Shown: piece after piece, positions 56,154 to 64,000 of the stretch | How positions within the stretch are numbered: the first letter of the stretch is position 1 | Layout: every line of letters begins with the position of its first letter | Source of the DNA: Crocinitomicaceae bacterium | Lineage (GTDB): Bacteria; Bacteroidota; Bacteroidia; Flavobacteriales_D; Crocinitomicaceae | Assembly (NCBI GenBank): GCA_017984635.1 | Contig: JAGNZC010000004.1 | Span: 1 to 64,000 of the forward strand | Direction: 5' to 3' | DNA: 64,000 nucleotides | Made by a program: the position numbers and the translations under genes | The notes under the pieces: model-generated | What the model saw: only the letters and a program-made list of their open reading frames with translations | Databases searched by the model: none | What the model was told of the DNA's origin: nothing

Positions 56154-57791
56154 ATGGCATTAAAAGCAATCAATCCTACAGAAACGAAAGCATGGAAAAA
56201 ACTTGCAGCGCATTTTGAACAAGTTAAAAATGTGCACATGCATGATTTGTTTTCGGCTGATCCGTTGCGGACTGAAAAAATGCACATCGAATGGAATGAT
56301 TTTTTAGTAGATTATTCTAAAAACAGAGTTACGGATGAAACGATGTCTTTGTTACTTTCATTGGTAAAAGAAGTCGATTTATCTGATGCAATCCAAAAAT
56401 ATTTCGATGGAGATTGTATCAATCAAACAGAAAATAGAGCAGTATTGCACACAGCCTTACGTGCGAGTGAAAAAGAAGCTGTTTTTGTAGATGGCATGAA
56501 TGTAATGCCGGAAATTAGTGCTGTAAAAGATAAAATAAAGCAGTTTTCTGATGAAATTATAACAGCTAAACGTGTAGGATTTTCGGGTAAACCCTTCACA
56601 GATGTTGTTAATATTGGCATCGGTGGTTCTGATTTAGGTCCAGCGATGATTGTTGAAGGATTACAATTTTACAAAAACCACTTAAATGTACATTTTGTAT
56701 CAAATGTAGATGGCGATCATGTTCAGGAAGTACTGAAACAATTAAATCCAGAGACAACACTTTTTGTGATTGTATCGAAAACCTTTACTACACAAGAAAC
56801 GCTGACGAATGCTCAAACGATTCGTTCTTGGTTTTTAAAAACAGGAAATCAAGCCGCAGTAGCACAACATTTTGTTGCAGTTTCTACCAATATTCAAAAA
56901 GTAACTGAATTCGGTATTAGTCCAGATGCAATTTTCCCAATGTGGGATTGGGTTGGTGGACGTTTTTCTTTGTGGAGTGCAGTTGGATTGTCAATTAGCC
57001 TTGCTGTTGGTTACGCAAATTTTGAAGGTTTATTAGCTGGAGCACATGAAATGGATCAGCATTTTAAAAATGAGTCATTTGACAAAAATATTCCGGTAAT
57101 TTTGGCTTTGTTAAGTGTTTGGTACAATAATTTTTACGGAGCTGAGAGTGAAGCTTTGATACCATACACGCAATATTTACAAAAATTAGCACCTTATCTA
57201 CAGCAGGGAATCATGGAAAGTAATGGTAAATGTGTTGGAAGAGATGGGAAGCCTGTAAATTACCAAACAGGTACAATCATTTGGGGTGAGCCTGGAACCA
57301 ATTCACAGCATGCATTTTTTCAGTTAATTCATCAAGGGACAAAATTAATACCGACTGATTTTATTGGTTTTAAGCAGTCTTTACATGGGAATAAAGACCA
57401 TCATGACAAATTGATGTCGAACTTCTTTGCTCAAACAGAGGCCTTATTAATGGGTAAAACAGCGGATCAAGTTTCGGCTGAATTTACTGCTCAAAATACA
57501 TCACCTAAAACAGCTGAATTTTTAGTTCCATTCAAAGTGTTTCAAGGAAATAAACCTACCAACACGTTGCTGATTGACAAATTAACTCCTGCAAGTTTGG
57601 GCGCATTAGTTGCCATGTATGAACACAAATTATTTGTTCAGGGAGTCATTTGGAATATTTTCAGTTATGATCAATGGGGAGTAGAGCTTGGCAAACAATT
57701 AGCGACGAGTATTCTAGGCGAAATCGATAAACAGAACATTGCAAAGCATGATGCTTCAACCTCTTTTTTATTGAAAAAGTACTTGTACTAA
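56154..57791 (+). CDS. pgi: Glucose-6-phosphate isomerase
   Basis: PGI interconverts glucose-6-P and fructose-6-P in the cytosol. The 545-residue protein shows [14 protein letters not shown], the substrate-phosphate loop around [26 protein letters not shown], the [18 protein letters not shown] signature and the C-terminal [11 protein letters not shown] with its active-site lysine. Length is normal. It is probably co-transcribed with the cupin gene and ends at a bidirectional terminator. Confidence 0.97.
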   Translation: MALKAINPTETKAWKKLAAHFEQVKNVHMHDLFSADPLRTEKMHIEWNDFLVDYSKNRVTDETMSLLLSLVKEVDLSDAIQKYFDGDCINQTENRAVLHTALRASEKEAVFVDGMNVMPEISAVKDKIKQFSDEIITAKRVGFSGKPFTDVVNIGIGGSDLGPAMIVEGLQFYKNHLNVHFVSNVDGDHVQEVLKQLNPETTLFVIVSKTFTTQETLTNAQTIRSWFLKTGNQAAVAQHFVAVSTNIQKVTEFGISPDAIFPMWDWVGGRFSLWSAVGLSISLAVGYANFEGLLAGAHEMDQHFKNESFDKNIPVILALLSVWYNNFYGAESEALIPYTQYLQKLAPYLQQGIMESNGKCVGRDGKPVNYQTGTIIWGEPGTNSQHAFFQLIHQGTKLIPTDFIGFKQSLHGNKDHHDKLMSNFFAQTEALLMGKTADQVSAEFTAQNTSPKTAEFLVPFKVFQGNKPTNTLLIDKLTPASLGALVAMYEHKLFVQGVIWNIFSYDQWGVELGKQLATSILGEIDKQNIAKHDASTSFLLKKYLY

Positions 57792-57861
57792 AAGATTGAT
57801 GTTGGATTAGGTTTGTTTTAGAATTTCAAATTAGCAGAATTAAAAAATGAATAGGCATAAA

Positions 57862-57888
57862 AAAAGGGAAGATTATATCTTCCCTTTT
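57862..57888. terminator. Bidirectional terminator between pgi and tRNA-Phe
   Basis: AAAAGGGAAGAT and ATCTTCCCTTTT form a perfect 12-bp stem with loop TAT. A/T runs on both sides serve pgi (+) and the tRNA (-). Confidence 0.88.
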
Positions 57889-57889
57889 G

Positions 57890-57962
57890 TGGTGATGGAG
57901 GGAATCGAACCCCCGACACAAGGATTTTCAGTCCTTTGCTCTACCGACTGAGCTACATCACC
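57890..57962 (-). tRNA. tRNA-Phe (anticodon GAA)
   Basis: The minus strand folds as a 73-nt cloverleaf: acceptor GGTGATG/CATCACC, D-arm GCTC/GAGC, anticodon stem AAGGA/TCCTT with loop CTGAAAA (anticodon GAA), and T-loop TTCGATT between GGGGG and CCCTC. The discriminator is A and CCA is not encoded. It stands alone between pgi and coaX. Confidence 0.97.
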
Positions 57963-58043
57963 TTACCATTATTGTGGGGGCAAAGATAGTAACTTTTTTT
58001 AATCTTCAAAGCTCTAATTGGATTTTTTTATCAATTCTTCGCT

Positions 58044-58051
58044 TATCTTTG
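58044..58051 (+). promoter_or_regulatory. -7 box of coaX
   Basis: TATCTTTG (TAnnTTTG) ends five bases before the ATG at 58057, so the transcript would be leaderless or nearly so. It also excludes the upstream in-frame start at 58018. Confidence 0.5.
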
Positions 58052-58056
58052 TTGGA

Positions 58057-58788
58057 ATGAAGGATATTAAACAAACTTTGGTTTTTGATTTAGGAAATAC
58101 GCGCGTAAAAATTGCACGTTTCTTACATGATGAACTCGCTGATGTTGAACATTTTAGTCCAGATGAGTTTGATGAAATGCTTGAGTTCTGTTCAAAATAT
58201 CCTACAGAAAATAAAATAGCAGTTTCAGTTAGAAGCGAAGCCTATAATGAATTGTTTCGAGAGAAAACAGGCAACTTTTTATTGATAAATGCTACTACAC
58301 CGAATGGATTACAGTCAAATTATAGTACTCCATTAACACTTGGAATGGATAGAATATGCAATGCAGTAGCTCTTCAACACAAAAAAGGAGGAGTCCGAGT
58401 GAGTATTGATATTGGAACATGTATAAAGTTTGATTGTATTGATGAAATGGGTTTATATTTAGGTGGGTCAATTTCACCAGGTATCAATATCCGTTATAAA
58501 TCATTAAATGATTATACAGCAAAGCTCCCTTTAATCAACGAAATGAGTCCTCAATCGCTGATTGGAAGTTCAACATCTGAAAGTATTTCATCTGGTGTAA
58601 TCAATGGAGTTTTTGCAGAAATCTTAGGTTTTATGGACTTTTACAGAAATAAATATTCCAACTTAACTTTTTTTGTGACGGGTGGTGACGCTGAAAACTT
58701 TGATTTCCCTTTAAAAAGTGACATCTTTGTAGACAAAAATTTGACCTTAACAGGGTTGTACTTAATATACAAATTCAATGCAGAATAG
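58057..58788 (+). CDS. coaX: Type III pantothenate kinase
   Basis: CoaX phosphorylates pantothenate, the first step of CoA synthesis. From the ATG at 58057 the protein has 243 residues, with the phosphate-1 motif LVFDLGNTRVKIA, the VSIDIGTCIKFDCID segment and GGSISPGINIRYKSLND, all CoaX hallmarks (ASKHA fold). The length is typical. Its 3' end overlaps the outer-membrane protein gene by 11 bases, so an operon with that gene and lptC is likely. Confidence 0.95.
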   Translation: MKDIKQTLVFDLGNTRVKIARFLHDELADVEHFSPDEFDEMLEFCSKYPTENKIAVSVRSEAYNELFREKTGNFLLINATTPNGLQSNYSTPLTLGMDRICNAVALQHKKGGVRVSIDIGTCIKFDCIDEMGLYLGGSISPGINIRYKSLNDYTAKLPLINEMSPQSLIGSSTSESISSGVINGVFAEILGFMDFYRNKYSNLTFFVTGGDAENFDFPLKSDIFVDKNLTLTGLYLIYKFNAE

Positions 58789-60121
58789 AATTTTATTGTT
58801 TTTAATGTTAACTAGTGCTATGCTAATTCAAGCTCAAGGCACATTGTATTCTCCCTATTCTACAGTTGGTTTAGGTGAACAAAATAACACAGAGCATCCA
58901 ACATCATTTGGAATGGGTAATGCTTCAATAACCCTTGCGGATTCGACAATATTGAATTTTTTAAATCCAGCTTCTTATAGCACTTTAGGTGATGGTCAAC
59001 CCTTGTTTTCACTTGGATTTAACTCTAGAATATCAACATTCACTCAAAATAATGCTACTCAAAATCACACAAGCGCTACAATTAATCATTTTGCTTTAGG
59101 TTTTACTTTGAAGAAAAGATATGGCTTAGCATTTGGGATAAAACCTTATTCAAGTAAAGCTTATTCAATAATTGAGGGCGTAAAAGCGGGAACGGATTCT
59201 ATCATCAATACCTATTTAGGAACGGGTGGAACCAATCAATTTTTTGTAGGATTAAGTGCTTATTTATTTAAAAATGAATCGACAGCAATCTCATTGGGAA
59301 CGAATTTGAGTTACCTATTTGGTGCAACGAATAACGAACGAAGATCACAATTATACAATTCTAACTCGGCTTATGGCGGAGTGGATTGGAATCGTTTTGT
59401 TGTGAGTTCTTTTCATTATGACTTTGGCTTGTTCATGAAGAAAACACTTTCACTTAAGCATACTTTTTTAGTTGCAGCTACTTTAGACCCTTCTCAAAAA
59501 GTGATGGCTGATAAAGAACATGCGTTGTTTTTTGGAGTCCTTGGAAATCCTACAAAATACGATACAATTTTACTTTCACCTGTTGAAAGTGGCAGCTTTA
59601 AAATGCCTACATCCTTTACAATTGGTGGAAGTTATACATATTGGTTCACATCTGGGTTTTCTAGTAAATATGTTAGAAATTCTGAAATTGCATTGCATGT
59701 AAATTATGCTTCTACAGATTGGAGAAATTATTCGTCTTCACTTGAAAACACGGTTTCTTCCCTTGAAAATAGTTACAATTTATCAATTGGATTACAATTT
59801 ATTCCTGAAAGAAAATTCACAGAAAATACGGTAAACACTAGCTTTTTTGCACGTGTCAGATACCGTGCTGGATATTACCAAAACACCCTGCCTTATTCTT
59901 TTAATGGAGAACAATTTGTAGAAAAAGGGTATACTTTAGGATTTGGAATTCCGATCATTGCTCAACAATCATTGTCTAATTTGAACGTTGGATTTTCTTA
60001 TGGAACAAGAACTACTCAACAAACGGGATCATTTAATCAATCCTATTATGGTATTCAATTTGGTGTAACGATTGCACCTTCTATTTTTGAACGTTGGTTT
60101 AGAAAAAGAAGATTAGATTAA
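58778..60121 (+). CDS. Outer-membrane beta-barrel protein
   Basis: The 447-residue protein has a signal peptide (MQNRILLFLMLTSAMLIQAQ). The next part (TLYSPYSTVGLGEQNN, FGMGNASITLADSTILNFLNPASYSTL) is the opening of a Bacteroidota FadL/OmpP1-like barrel family. The rest alternates short amphipathic strands with aromatic ends, as in outer-membrane barrels. Transport substrate is unknown. The start overlaps coaX by 11 bases, and lptC begins ten bases after the stop, so it may be linked to envelope assembly. Confidence 0.75.
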   Translation: MQNRILLFLMLTSAMLIQAQGTLYSPYSTVGLGEQNNTEHPTSFGMGNASITLADSTILNFLNPASYSTLGDGQPLFSLGFNSRISTFTQNNATQNHTSATINHFALGFTLKKRYGLAFGIKPYSSKAYSIIEGVKAGTDSIINTYLGTGGTNQFFVGLSAYLFKNESTAISLGTNLSYLFGATNNERRSQLYNSNSAYGGVDWNRFVVSSFHYDFGLFMKKTLSLKHTFLVAATLDPSQKVMADKEHALFFGVLGNPTKYDTILLSPVESGSFKMPTSFTIGGSYTYWFTSGFSSKYVRNSEIALHVNYASTDWRNYSSSLENTVSSLENSYNLSIGLQFIPERKFTENTVNTSFFARVRYRAGYYQNTLPYSFNGEQFVEKGYTLGFGIPIIAQQSLSNLNVGFSYGTRTTQQTGSFNQSYYGIQFGVTIAPSIFERWFRKRRLD

Positions 60122-60131
60122 TACGATATAA

Positions 60132-60677
60132 ATGAAATGCAACTTCTCTTTTTTGAGTATCTTGATTGGATTGGTGTTAACCGCTTGTGTCAATGATTTA
60201 GAAACCATTGAAAAAGTAACATTTAATCCTAAATCACCGGATGATGTTACAAAAAATTTGCATATTTTTTTTACTGATTCTGGGTATGCAAAAATTGAAT
60301 TATCAGCTGCACTTGCAGAAACATTTTCAAAACCAACTTCATTGACAAAGTTTAAAGATGGATTAAAAGTGAACTTTTTTAATAAAAAAGGAAAAATTGC
60401 ATCCACATTAACAGCCTTGTACGGTGAAATCAATTATTCCAATGGAAGTATGGTCGTTCGTGATTCAGTTCAATTATATAATCATGCAAAAAAACAGCGC
60501 ATGTTAACTGAAAATCTTCATTGGAATCAGCGTGATAGTTCTATTTACACCAATTCAAATGTGGTAGTTAAATCGCCACAAGGAGTAGTGTATGGACAAG
60601 GAATTAGAACGAAACAAGATTTTTCTTCTTATGTCTTTTTAAAGCCTTACGGTAAAATTAATTTCGATAAACATTAA
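60132..60677 (+). CDS. lptC: LptC-like LPS export lipoprotein
   Basis: The 181-residue protein has a lipoprotein-like signal ending LVLTAC (Cys16). It then shows the LptC/OstA-type pattern: SGYAKIELSAALAETFSKPT, FFNKKGKIASTLTALYGEINY and KQRMLTENLHWNQRDSSIYT with VVVKSPQGVVYGQGIRTKQD. The family bridges LPS from the inner-membrane LptBFG to LptA. Length fits. It follows the outer-membrane barrel gene by ten bases, and a small membrane protein gene follows three bases later. Confidence 0.85.
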   Translation: MKCNFSFLSILIGLVLTACVNDLETIEKVTFNPKSPDDVTKNLHIFFTDSGYAKIELSAALAETFSKPTSLTKFKDGLKVNFFNKKGKIASTLTALYGEINYSNGSMVVRDSVQLYNHAKKQRMLTENLHWNQRDSSIYTNSNVVVKSPQGVVYGQGIRTKQDFSSYVFLKPYGKINFDKH

Positions 60678-60680
60678 ATT

Positions 60681-60902
60681 ATGCAGTTATACAATAAAAT
60701 TATGCTCTATTTTTGGTTGATAGCAGCCAATACTATTTTAGTTTTTGTATCAGTTATGTGCATTGTTGAAGACCCAAGGAAATGGTGGGTTTATTATATT
60801 TTCAGTGCGCTAGCTTATATGATGTATTTTTTCAAAAAATGGATGGTTAATCGAATGAAAAAGCACTTGCAATTCATGGAAGATCAACAGAAAAACGCAT
60901 AA
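60681..60902 (+). CDS. Small two-helix membrane protein
   Basis: This 73-residue protein has two membrane helices (LYFWLIAANTILVFVSVMCI and WWVYYIFSALAYMMYFF) and a basic cytoplasmic tail (VNRMKKHLQFMEDQQK). No known family. Its position three bases after lptC suggests an accessory role in the envelope unit, which is inference from context only. Confidence 0.65.
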   Translation: MQLYNKIMLYFWLIAANTILVFVSVMCIVEDPRKWWVYYIFSALAYMMYFFKKWMVNRMKKHLQFMEDQQKNA

Positions 60903-60949
60903 GTTAAAACCTTTTTTAGTTTGAATTGTTTGTATTACCAACAATTTCT

Positions 60950-63424
60950 ATGAACAAAATTATTTTTCATTTTATTTTTTTGCTTAGTGTAATCAATACG
61001 GTTGTAGGTCAACAATTGGTTAGTGGAAGAGTAATTGATGAAAATAAACTAAGCATCCCTTACACAACAATTTTCGCTAAAAATAATGCTGAATTACGAA
61101 CGATTACTGATGTAAATGGTTATTATGAAATGCGTTTATTTCCTGGTGAGTATTTTTTAATTGTAACGGCTGAAGGATATGAAGAACGTGAAACATATGT
61201 AATGGTTTCTGAAAAACCCATTCAAAGAGATGTTCAATTGTTCCCTAAAAAGATCAATGAAATTGGAGAAATCCGTGTCACCACAAAAAAAACAAATCCA
61301 GGGAGAGACATTCTTTTAAAAGTAATTGAAAAACGAGAGAAAATAAGTCCATGGAGTTACCCTCACAAAGTGAATGTCTACATTAAAGCAAGTGAAAAAG
61401 TAACCTATAAAGACAAAAACAAAAAAAACAAGGAAAAACTAGATGCTTCTGGAATTGATGATCCTTTTGAAGCAGAGAAAAAAAGAGTAGAGGAAGTCAA
61501 TAATATGAACCTTGTGGAAGTACAATTGAATCGCTCTTTTTCTCCTCCAACCAATGTCAAGGAAGAACGAACTGCTTATGAAAAAAGAGGGAATGATCGT
61601 GATTTGTATTATGTTACAACAGTAAAATCAAACTTTAATTTTTTTCAAAATCTATTACATCTTGATGATTTGCATCAAACACCCATAACCTCTCCGATTT
61701 CTGTTCCCGGGATTTTATCTTATAAATATAGATTAGAAGCAAAATACGAAGAAAATGGGCAACTAATTTCGCGTATAAAGATTATCCCTAGAAATTCATC
61801 TACCTCAACATTGGAAGGATATATTTGGGTTATCGATTCTATTTGGATGATTCAGAAAATTGAACTTTCCATGAATAAAGGGAATTTATTAGTGTATGAT
61901 TATTTCAAGATCAACCAAAACTATACGAACCAAGGCGATTCACTTTGCGTTTTGCAACAACAAGTGCTTGATTATGGTGTTAAATACAAAGATCAATCTT
62001 CAAAAGCTTCAACAATTGCAAAATTTTCAGCGTATCAATTCAATCAGTCATTTGAAAAAAAATATTTTGGCAATGAAATAGCAGTTACAACGCAAGAAGC
62101 ATACGAGCGAGATACTGCATTTTGGAATGCTGCACGAACGATTCAATTTACAGAAGAAGAAAAGGCTTTTGTATTGGCAAAAGACAGCATTCGCGACGCT
62201 CATAATCGAAAAGAATATTTAGATTCCGTTGACCGAGTATTTAATAAATTAACCTTTTGGAAAGTTGTTTGGTTTGGCATTGATCATAGAAATCGTGCCA
62301 AGAAAACACAATGGACAATAAGTTCATTAGCAGGTATTTCACGACCACTTTATATAGCCGGACCAAGAGTTGCGCCGAGTTTTTTCTTTTTTAAAAAATG
62401 GAAAGATGAACGTGCACTTGATTCTTACACAGAATTATCAATGGGATTTTTGAATGCAGATGTAAAAGGAAAAACATGGTGGAGGTATCGCTTTGACCCC
62501 TTTCATTTTGGCACAGTTAATTTTACGTTAGAAAATGATTTTGATGTAATTCGGCCATATGATGCCATTACACAAATTTACCAGCGCGATAATTTTATAG
62601 AGAAAACTGCAGTTAAAATTGGTGGAATCTATGAATTTTTCAATGGCTTTTATGGAGAATTACAAACTGAATTTTCTCAACGAAGAAGTATTTATGGCTA
62701 TAAATTTTTTACAGAATTAGACAATGCATTTCCAAATAAAGAGCCATTAATTTTTGACCCGTACACGGCATTACTAGCAGAAATTACAATTAGTTATACG
62801 CCGAAACAAAAATTCATGCGTGAGCCATATAGAAAAGTCTTGCTAGGATCCAAATTCCCAACATTTTATGCAAAATACGAACGTGGAATTCCAGTGGTAT
62901 TAAGAAGCGTAATCGATCATGAATATGCTCGCATAGGAATCTTACAAACGTTAAAAATTGGAACATTAGGAACGACATCTTATCATTTAACTGCATCTAA
63001 GTTTTTAAGCTCCAAAAATTTACAATGGGCAGATTTTAAGTTCCAACGTAGAAGTGATCCAATTTGGTTCTCTAATCCGTTGTATTCTTTTCAAGGATTA
63101 GATACCTTACTACCTTCAAAAGATATTTTTGCAGAGTTTCATTTTGTACACCATGATAATGGCGCATTGATTAATAAAATTCCATTTATGAAAAAAACGG
63201 GCATTAGTCTTGCAATTGGTGGCGGTGCAATGTTTGTAAAAGAGTATAAATGGCAACACTATGAATTGTTTGGAGGATTGGAACGTAATTTCAAATTCTC
63301 TAAAAGAAGGTTACGAATTGGCTTGTACGCAACAATTGCTGATGGCAATAAAATCGATCCAACTGTAAGTTATAAATTTTCATTTGCCATTCTCGATGAT
63401 CGCGATATGAAATGGAATTTTTAA
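60950..63424 (+). CDS. DUF5686 family outer-membrane protein with carboxypeptidase-like domain
   Basis: From the ATG at 60950 the protein has 824 residues. It has a signal peptide (MNKIIFHFIFLLSVINTVVG), a carboxypeptidase-regulatory-like beta-sandwich (QQLVSGRVIDENKLSIPYTT to about residue 105, with GYYEMRLFPGEYFLIV), and then the DUF5686 region to the end with a predicted beta-barrel. This architecture is common in Bacteroidota. Its role is unknown, probably outer membrane. The start at 60926 would put eight extra residues before the signal peptide and is less likely. Confidence 0.85.
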   Translation: MNKIIFHFIFLLSVINTVVGQQLVSGRVIDENKLSIPYTTIFAKNNAELRTITDVNGYYEMRLFPGEYFLIVTAEGYEERETYVMVSEKPIQRDVQLFPKKINEIGEIRVTTKKTNPGRDILLKVIEKREKISPWSYPHKVNVYIKASEKVTYKDKNKKNKEKLDASGIDDPFEAEKKRVEEVNNMNLVEVQLNRSFSPPTNVKEERTAYEKRGNDRDLYYVTTVKSNFNFFQNLLHLDDLHQTPITSPISVPGILSYKYRLEAKYEENGQLISRIKIIPRNSSTSTLEGYIWVIDSIWMIQKIELSMNKGNLLVYDYFKINQNYTNQGDSLCVLQQQVLDYGVKYKDQSSKASTIAKFSAYQFNQSFEKKYFGNEIAVTTQEAYERDTAFWNAARTIQFTEEEKAFVLAKDSIRDAHNRKEYLDSVDRVFNKLTFWKVVWFGIDHRNRAKKTQWTISSLAGISRPLYIAGPRVAPSFFFFKKWKDERALDSYTELSMGFLNADVKGKTWWRYRFDPFHFGTVNFTLENDFDVIRPYDAITQIYQRDNFIEKTAVKIGGIYEFFNGFYGELQTEFSQRRSIYGYKFFTELDNAFPNKEPLIFDPYTALLAEITISYTPKQKFMREPYRKVLLGSKFPTFYAKYERGIPVVLRSVIDHEYARIGILQTLKIGTLGTTSYHLTASKFLSSKNLQWADFKFQRRSDPIWFSNPLYSFQGLDTLLPSKDIFAEFHFVHHDNGALINKIPFMKKTGISLAIGGGAMFVKEYKWQHYELFGGLERNFKFSKRRLRIGLYATIADGNKIDPTVSYKFSFAILDDRDMKWNF

Positions 63425-63436
63425 ACCGAAATTCAT

Positions 63437-63444
63437 TATCTTTG
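63437..63444 (+). promoter_or_regulatory. -7 box of kbl
   Basis: TATCTTTG (TAnnTTTG), 16 bases before the ATG at 63461, identical in sequence to the coaX and metG boxes. Confidence 0.55.
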
Positions 63445-63460
63445 AATCAAAATAAACAAC

Positions 63461-64000
63461 ATGTACACTAAAATTAAAACATACCTTCAAGAAGAACTTC
63501 AGGCAATAAAAGATGGAGGAATTTATAAACGCGAACGCATTATTACTTCTCCACAAGGAGCAAATGTTCATGTAAGTACGGGAGAAGATGTTGTAATTAT
63601 GTGTGCAAATAATTATTTGGGACTTTCATCGCATCCAGCAGTAATAAAAGCTGCAAAAGACGCATTGGATACGCATGGTTTTGGAATGTCATCTGTTCGT
63701 TTTATATGTGGAACTCAAGATATTCATAAAGAATTAGAAGAGAGAATCGCTAATTTTTACGGTACAGAAGATACTATTTTGTATGCAGCAGCTTTTGATG
63801 CAAATGGGGGCGTTTTTGAACCGCTATTTTCAGAGGAAGATGCCATTATTTCAGATGAATTAAACCACGCTTCTATTATTGATGGAATTCGATTGTGTAA
63901 AGCACAACGCTACCGCTATAAACATTCAGACATGGATGATTTGGAGGCTCAGTTAATCAAAGCGCAAGATCAACGTTTTCGAATCATCGTAACAGATGGT
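63461..64000 (+). CDS. kbl: Glycine C-acetyltransferase (2-amino-3-ketobutyrate CoA ligase), 5' part
   Basis: The first 180 residues of a PLP-dependent alpha-oxoamine synthase are present and the gene runs off the window. It opens [20 protein letters not shown] and shows [40 protein letters not shown], and [17 protein letters not shown] with the cofactor-contacting His. These are typical of Kbl, which joins threonine breakdown to glycine and acetyl-CoA. Related enzymes (BioF, SPT) cannot be fully excluded without the rest, but the opening and [13 protein letters not shown] favour Kbl. The PLP lysine lies beyond the window. Confidence 0.88.
   Translation, partial: MYTKIKTYLQEELQAIKDGGIYKRERIITSPQGANVHVSTGEDVVIMCANNYLGLSSHPAVIKAAKDALDTHGFGMSSVRFICGTQDIHKELEERIANFYGTEDTILYAAAFDANGGVFEPLFSEEDAIISDELNHASIIDGIRLCKAQRYRYKHSDMDDLEAQLIKAQDQRFRIIVTDG

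Noticed and set aside
57890..57962. tRNA-Phe as an integration site for a mobile element
   Set aside because: No integrase gene or repeated tRNA 3' fragment is present nearby; the flanks are core genes.

Overview
The window is an AT-rich (roughly one third G+C) chromosomal segment of a Bacteroidota bacterium, most likely order Flavobacteriales. The evidence is several secreted proteins with type IX secretion (T9SS) C-terminal sorting domains, a PorW/SprE-type lipoprotein, an F-type ATPase operon with the Bacteroidota form of subunit a and no atpD/atpC next to it, the rpmF-plsX-fabH-accB-accC operon, FabV as enoyl reductase, and many TAnnTTTG promoter boxes with weak or absent Shine-Dalgarno sites. 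A Fluviicola/Crocinitomicaceae-like member is a guess I cannot test here.

Layout. 1-725: the 3' end of a protein with a cysteine-rich tail, then a terminator. 917-10153: one plus-strand exopolysaccharide/O-antigen operon with a Wzz-like co-polymerase, Wzx flippase, Wzy-like polymerase, two glycosyltransferases, an unusual fusion of an O-antigen ligase/polymerase with an initiating sugar-phosphate transferase, a pol-beta-type nucleotidyltransferase and an SDR-fold protein. 10209-10775: a REP-associated tyrosine transposase followed by GC-rich palindromes that run into the 3' end of a methyltransferase gene. 10742-15431 (minus): methyltransferase, YgiQ radical SAM protein and two T9SS cargo genes, one lacking its N-terminus. 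15638-22871 (plus): leucyl aminopeptidase, pdxA, a DUF177 protein, rpmF, plsX, fabH, accB and accC. 22908-30936 (minus): small proteins, methyltransferase, fabV, a DUF1801-CDGSH fusion, a cytochrome c/Kelch pair and sucB. 30973-38678 (minus): sucA, a T9SS cargo protein, metG and a saccharopine-dehydrogenase-like gene. 38835-48129 (plus): yebC, porW/sprE and the ATP synthase genes. 48199-53036: a hydrolase and a two-component cluster (PAS kinase, receiver-only protein, NarL-type regulator). 53084-55222 (minus): a T9SS subtilase. 55638-64000: a cupin, pgi, tRNA-Phe, coaX, an outer-membrane protein, lptC, a DUF5686 protein and the start of kbl.

Functional themes are cell-envelope glycan assembly, fatty acid initiation, central energy metabolism (2-oxoglutarate dehydrogenase, ATP synthase) and T9SS secretion. 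Most of the window is ordinary core genome. The parts that deserve attention are the polymerase/priming-transferase fusion with its two unusual downstream genes, the RAYT/palindrome unit that supplies the end of a neighbouring reading frame, the DUF1801-CDGSH fusion, the cytochrome c/Kelch pair, and the receiver-only regulator whose gene overlaps the kinase gene tail to tail. I found no CRISPR array, prophage or defence island.
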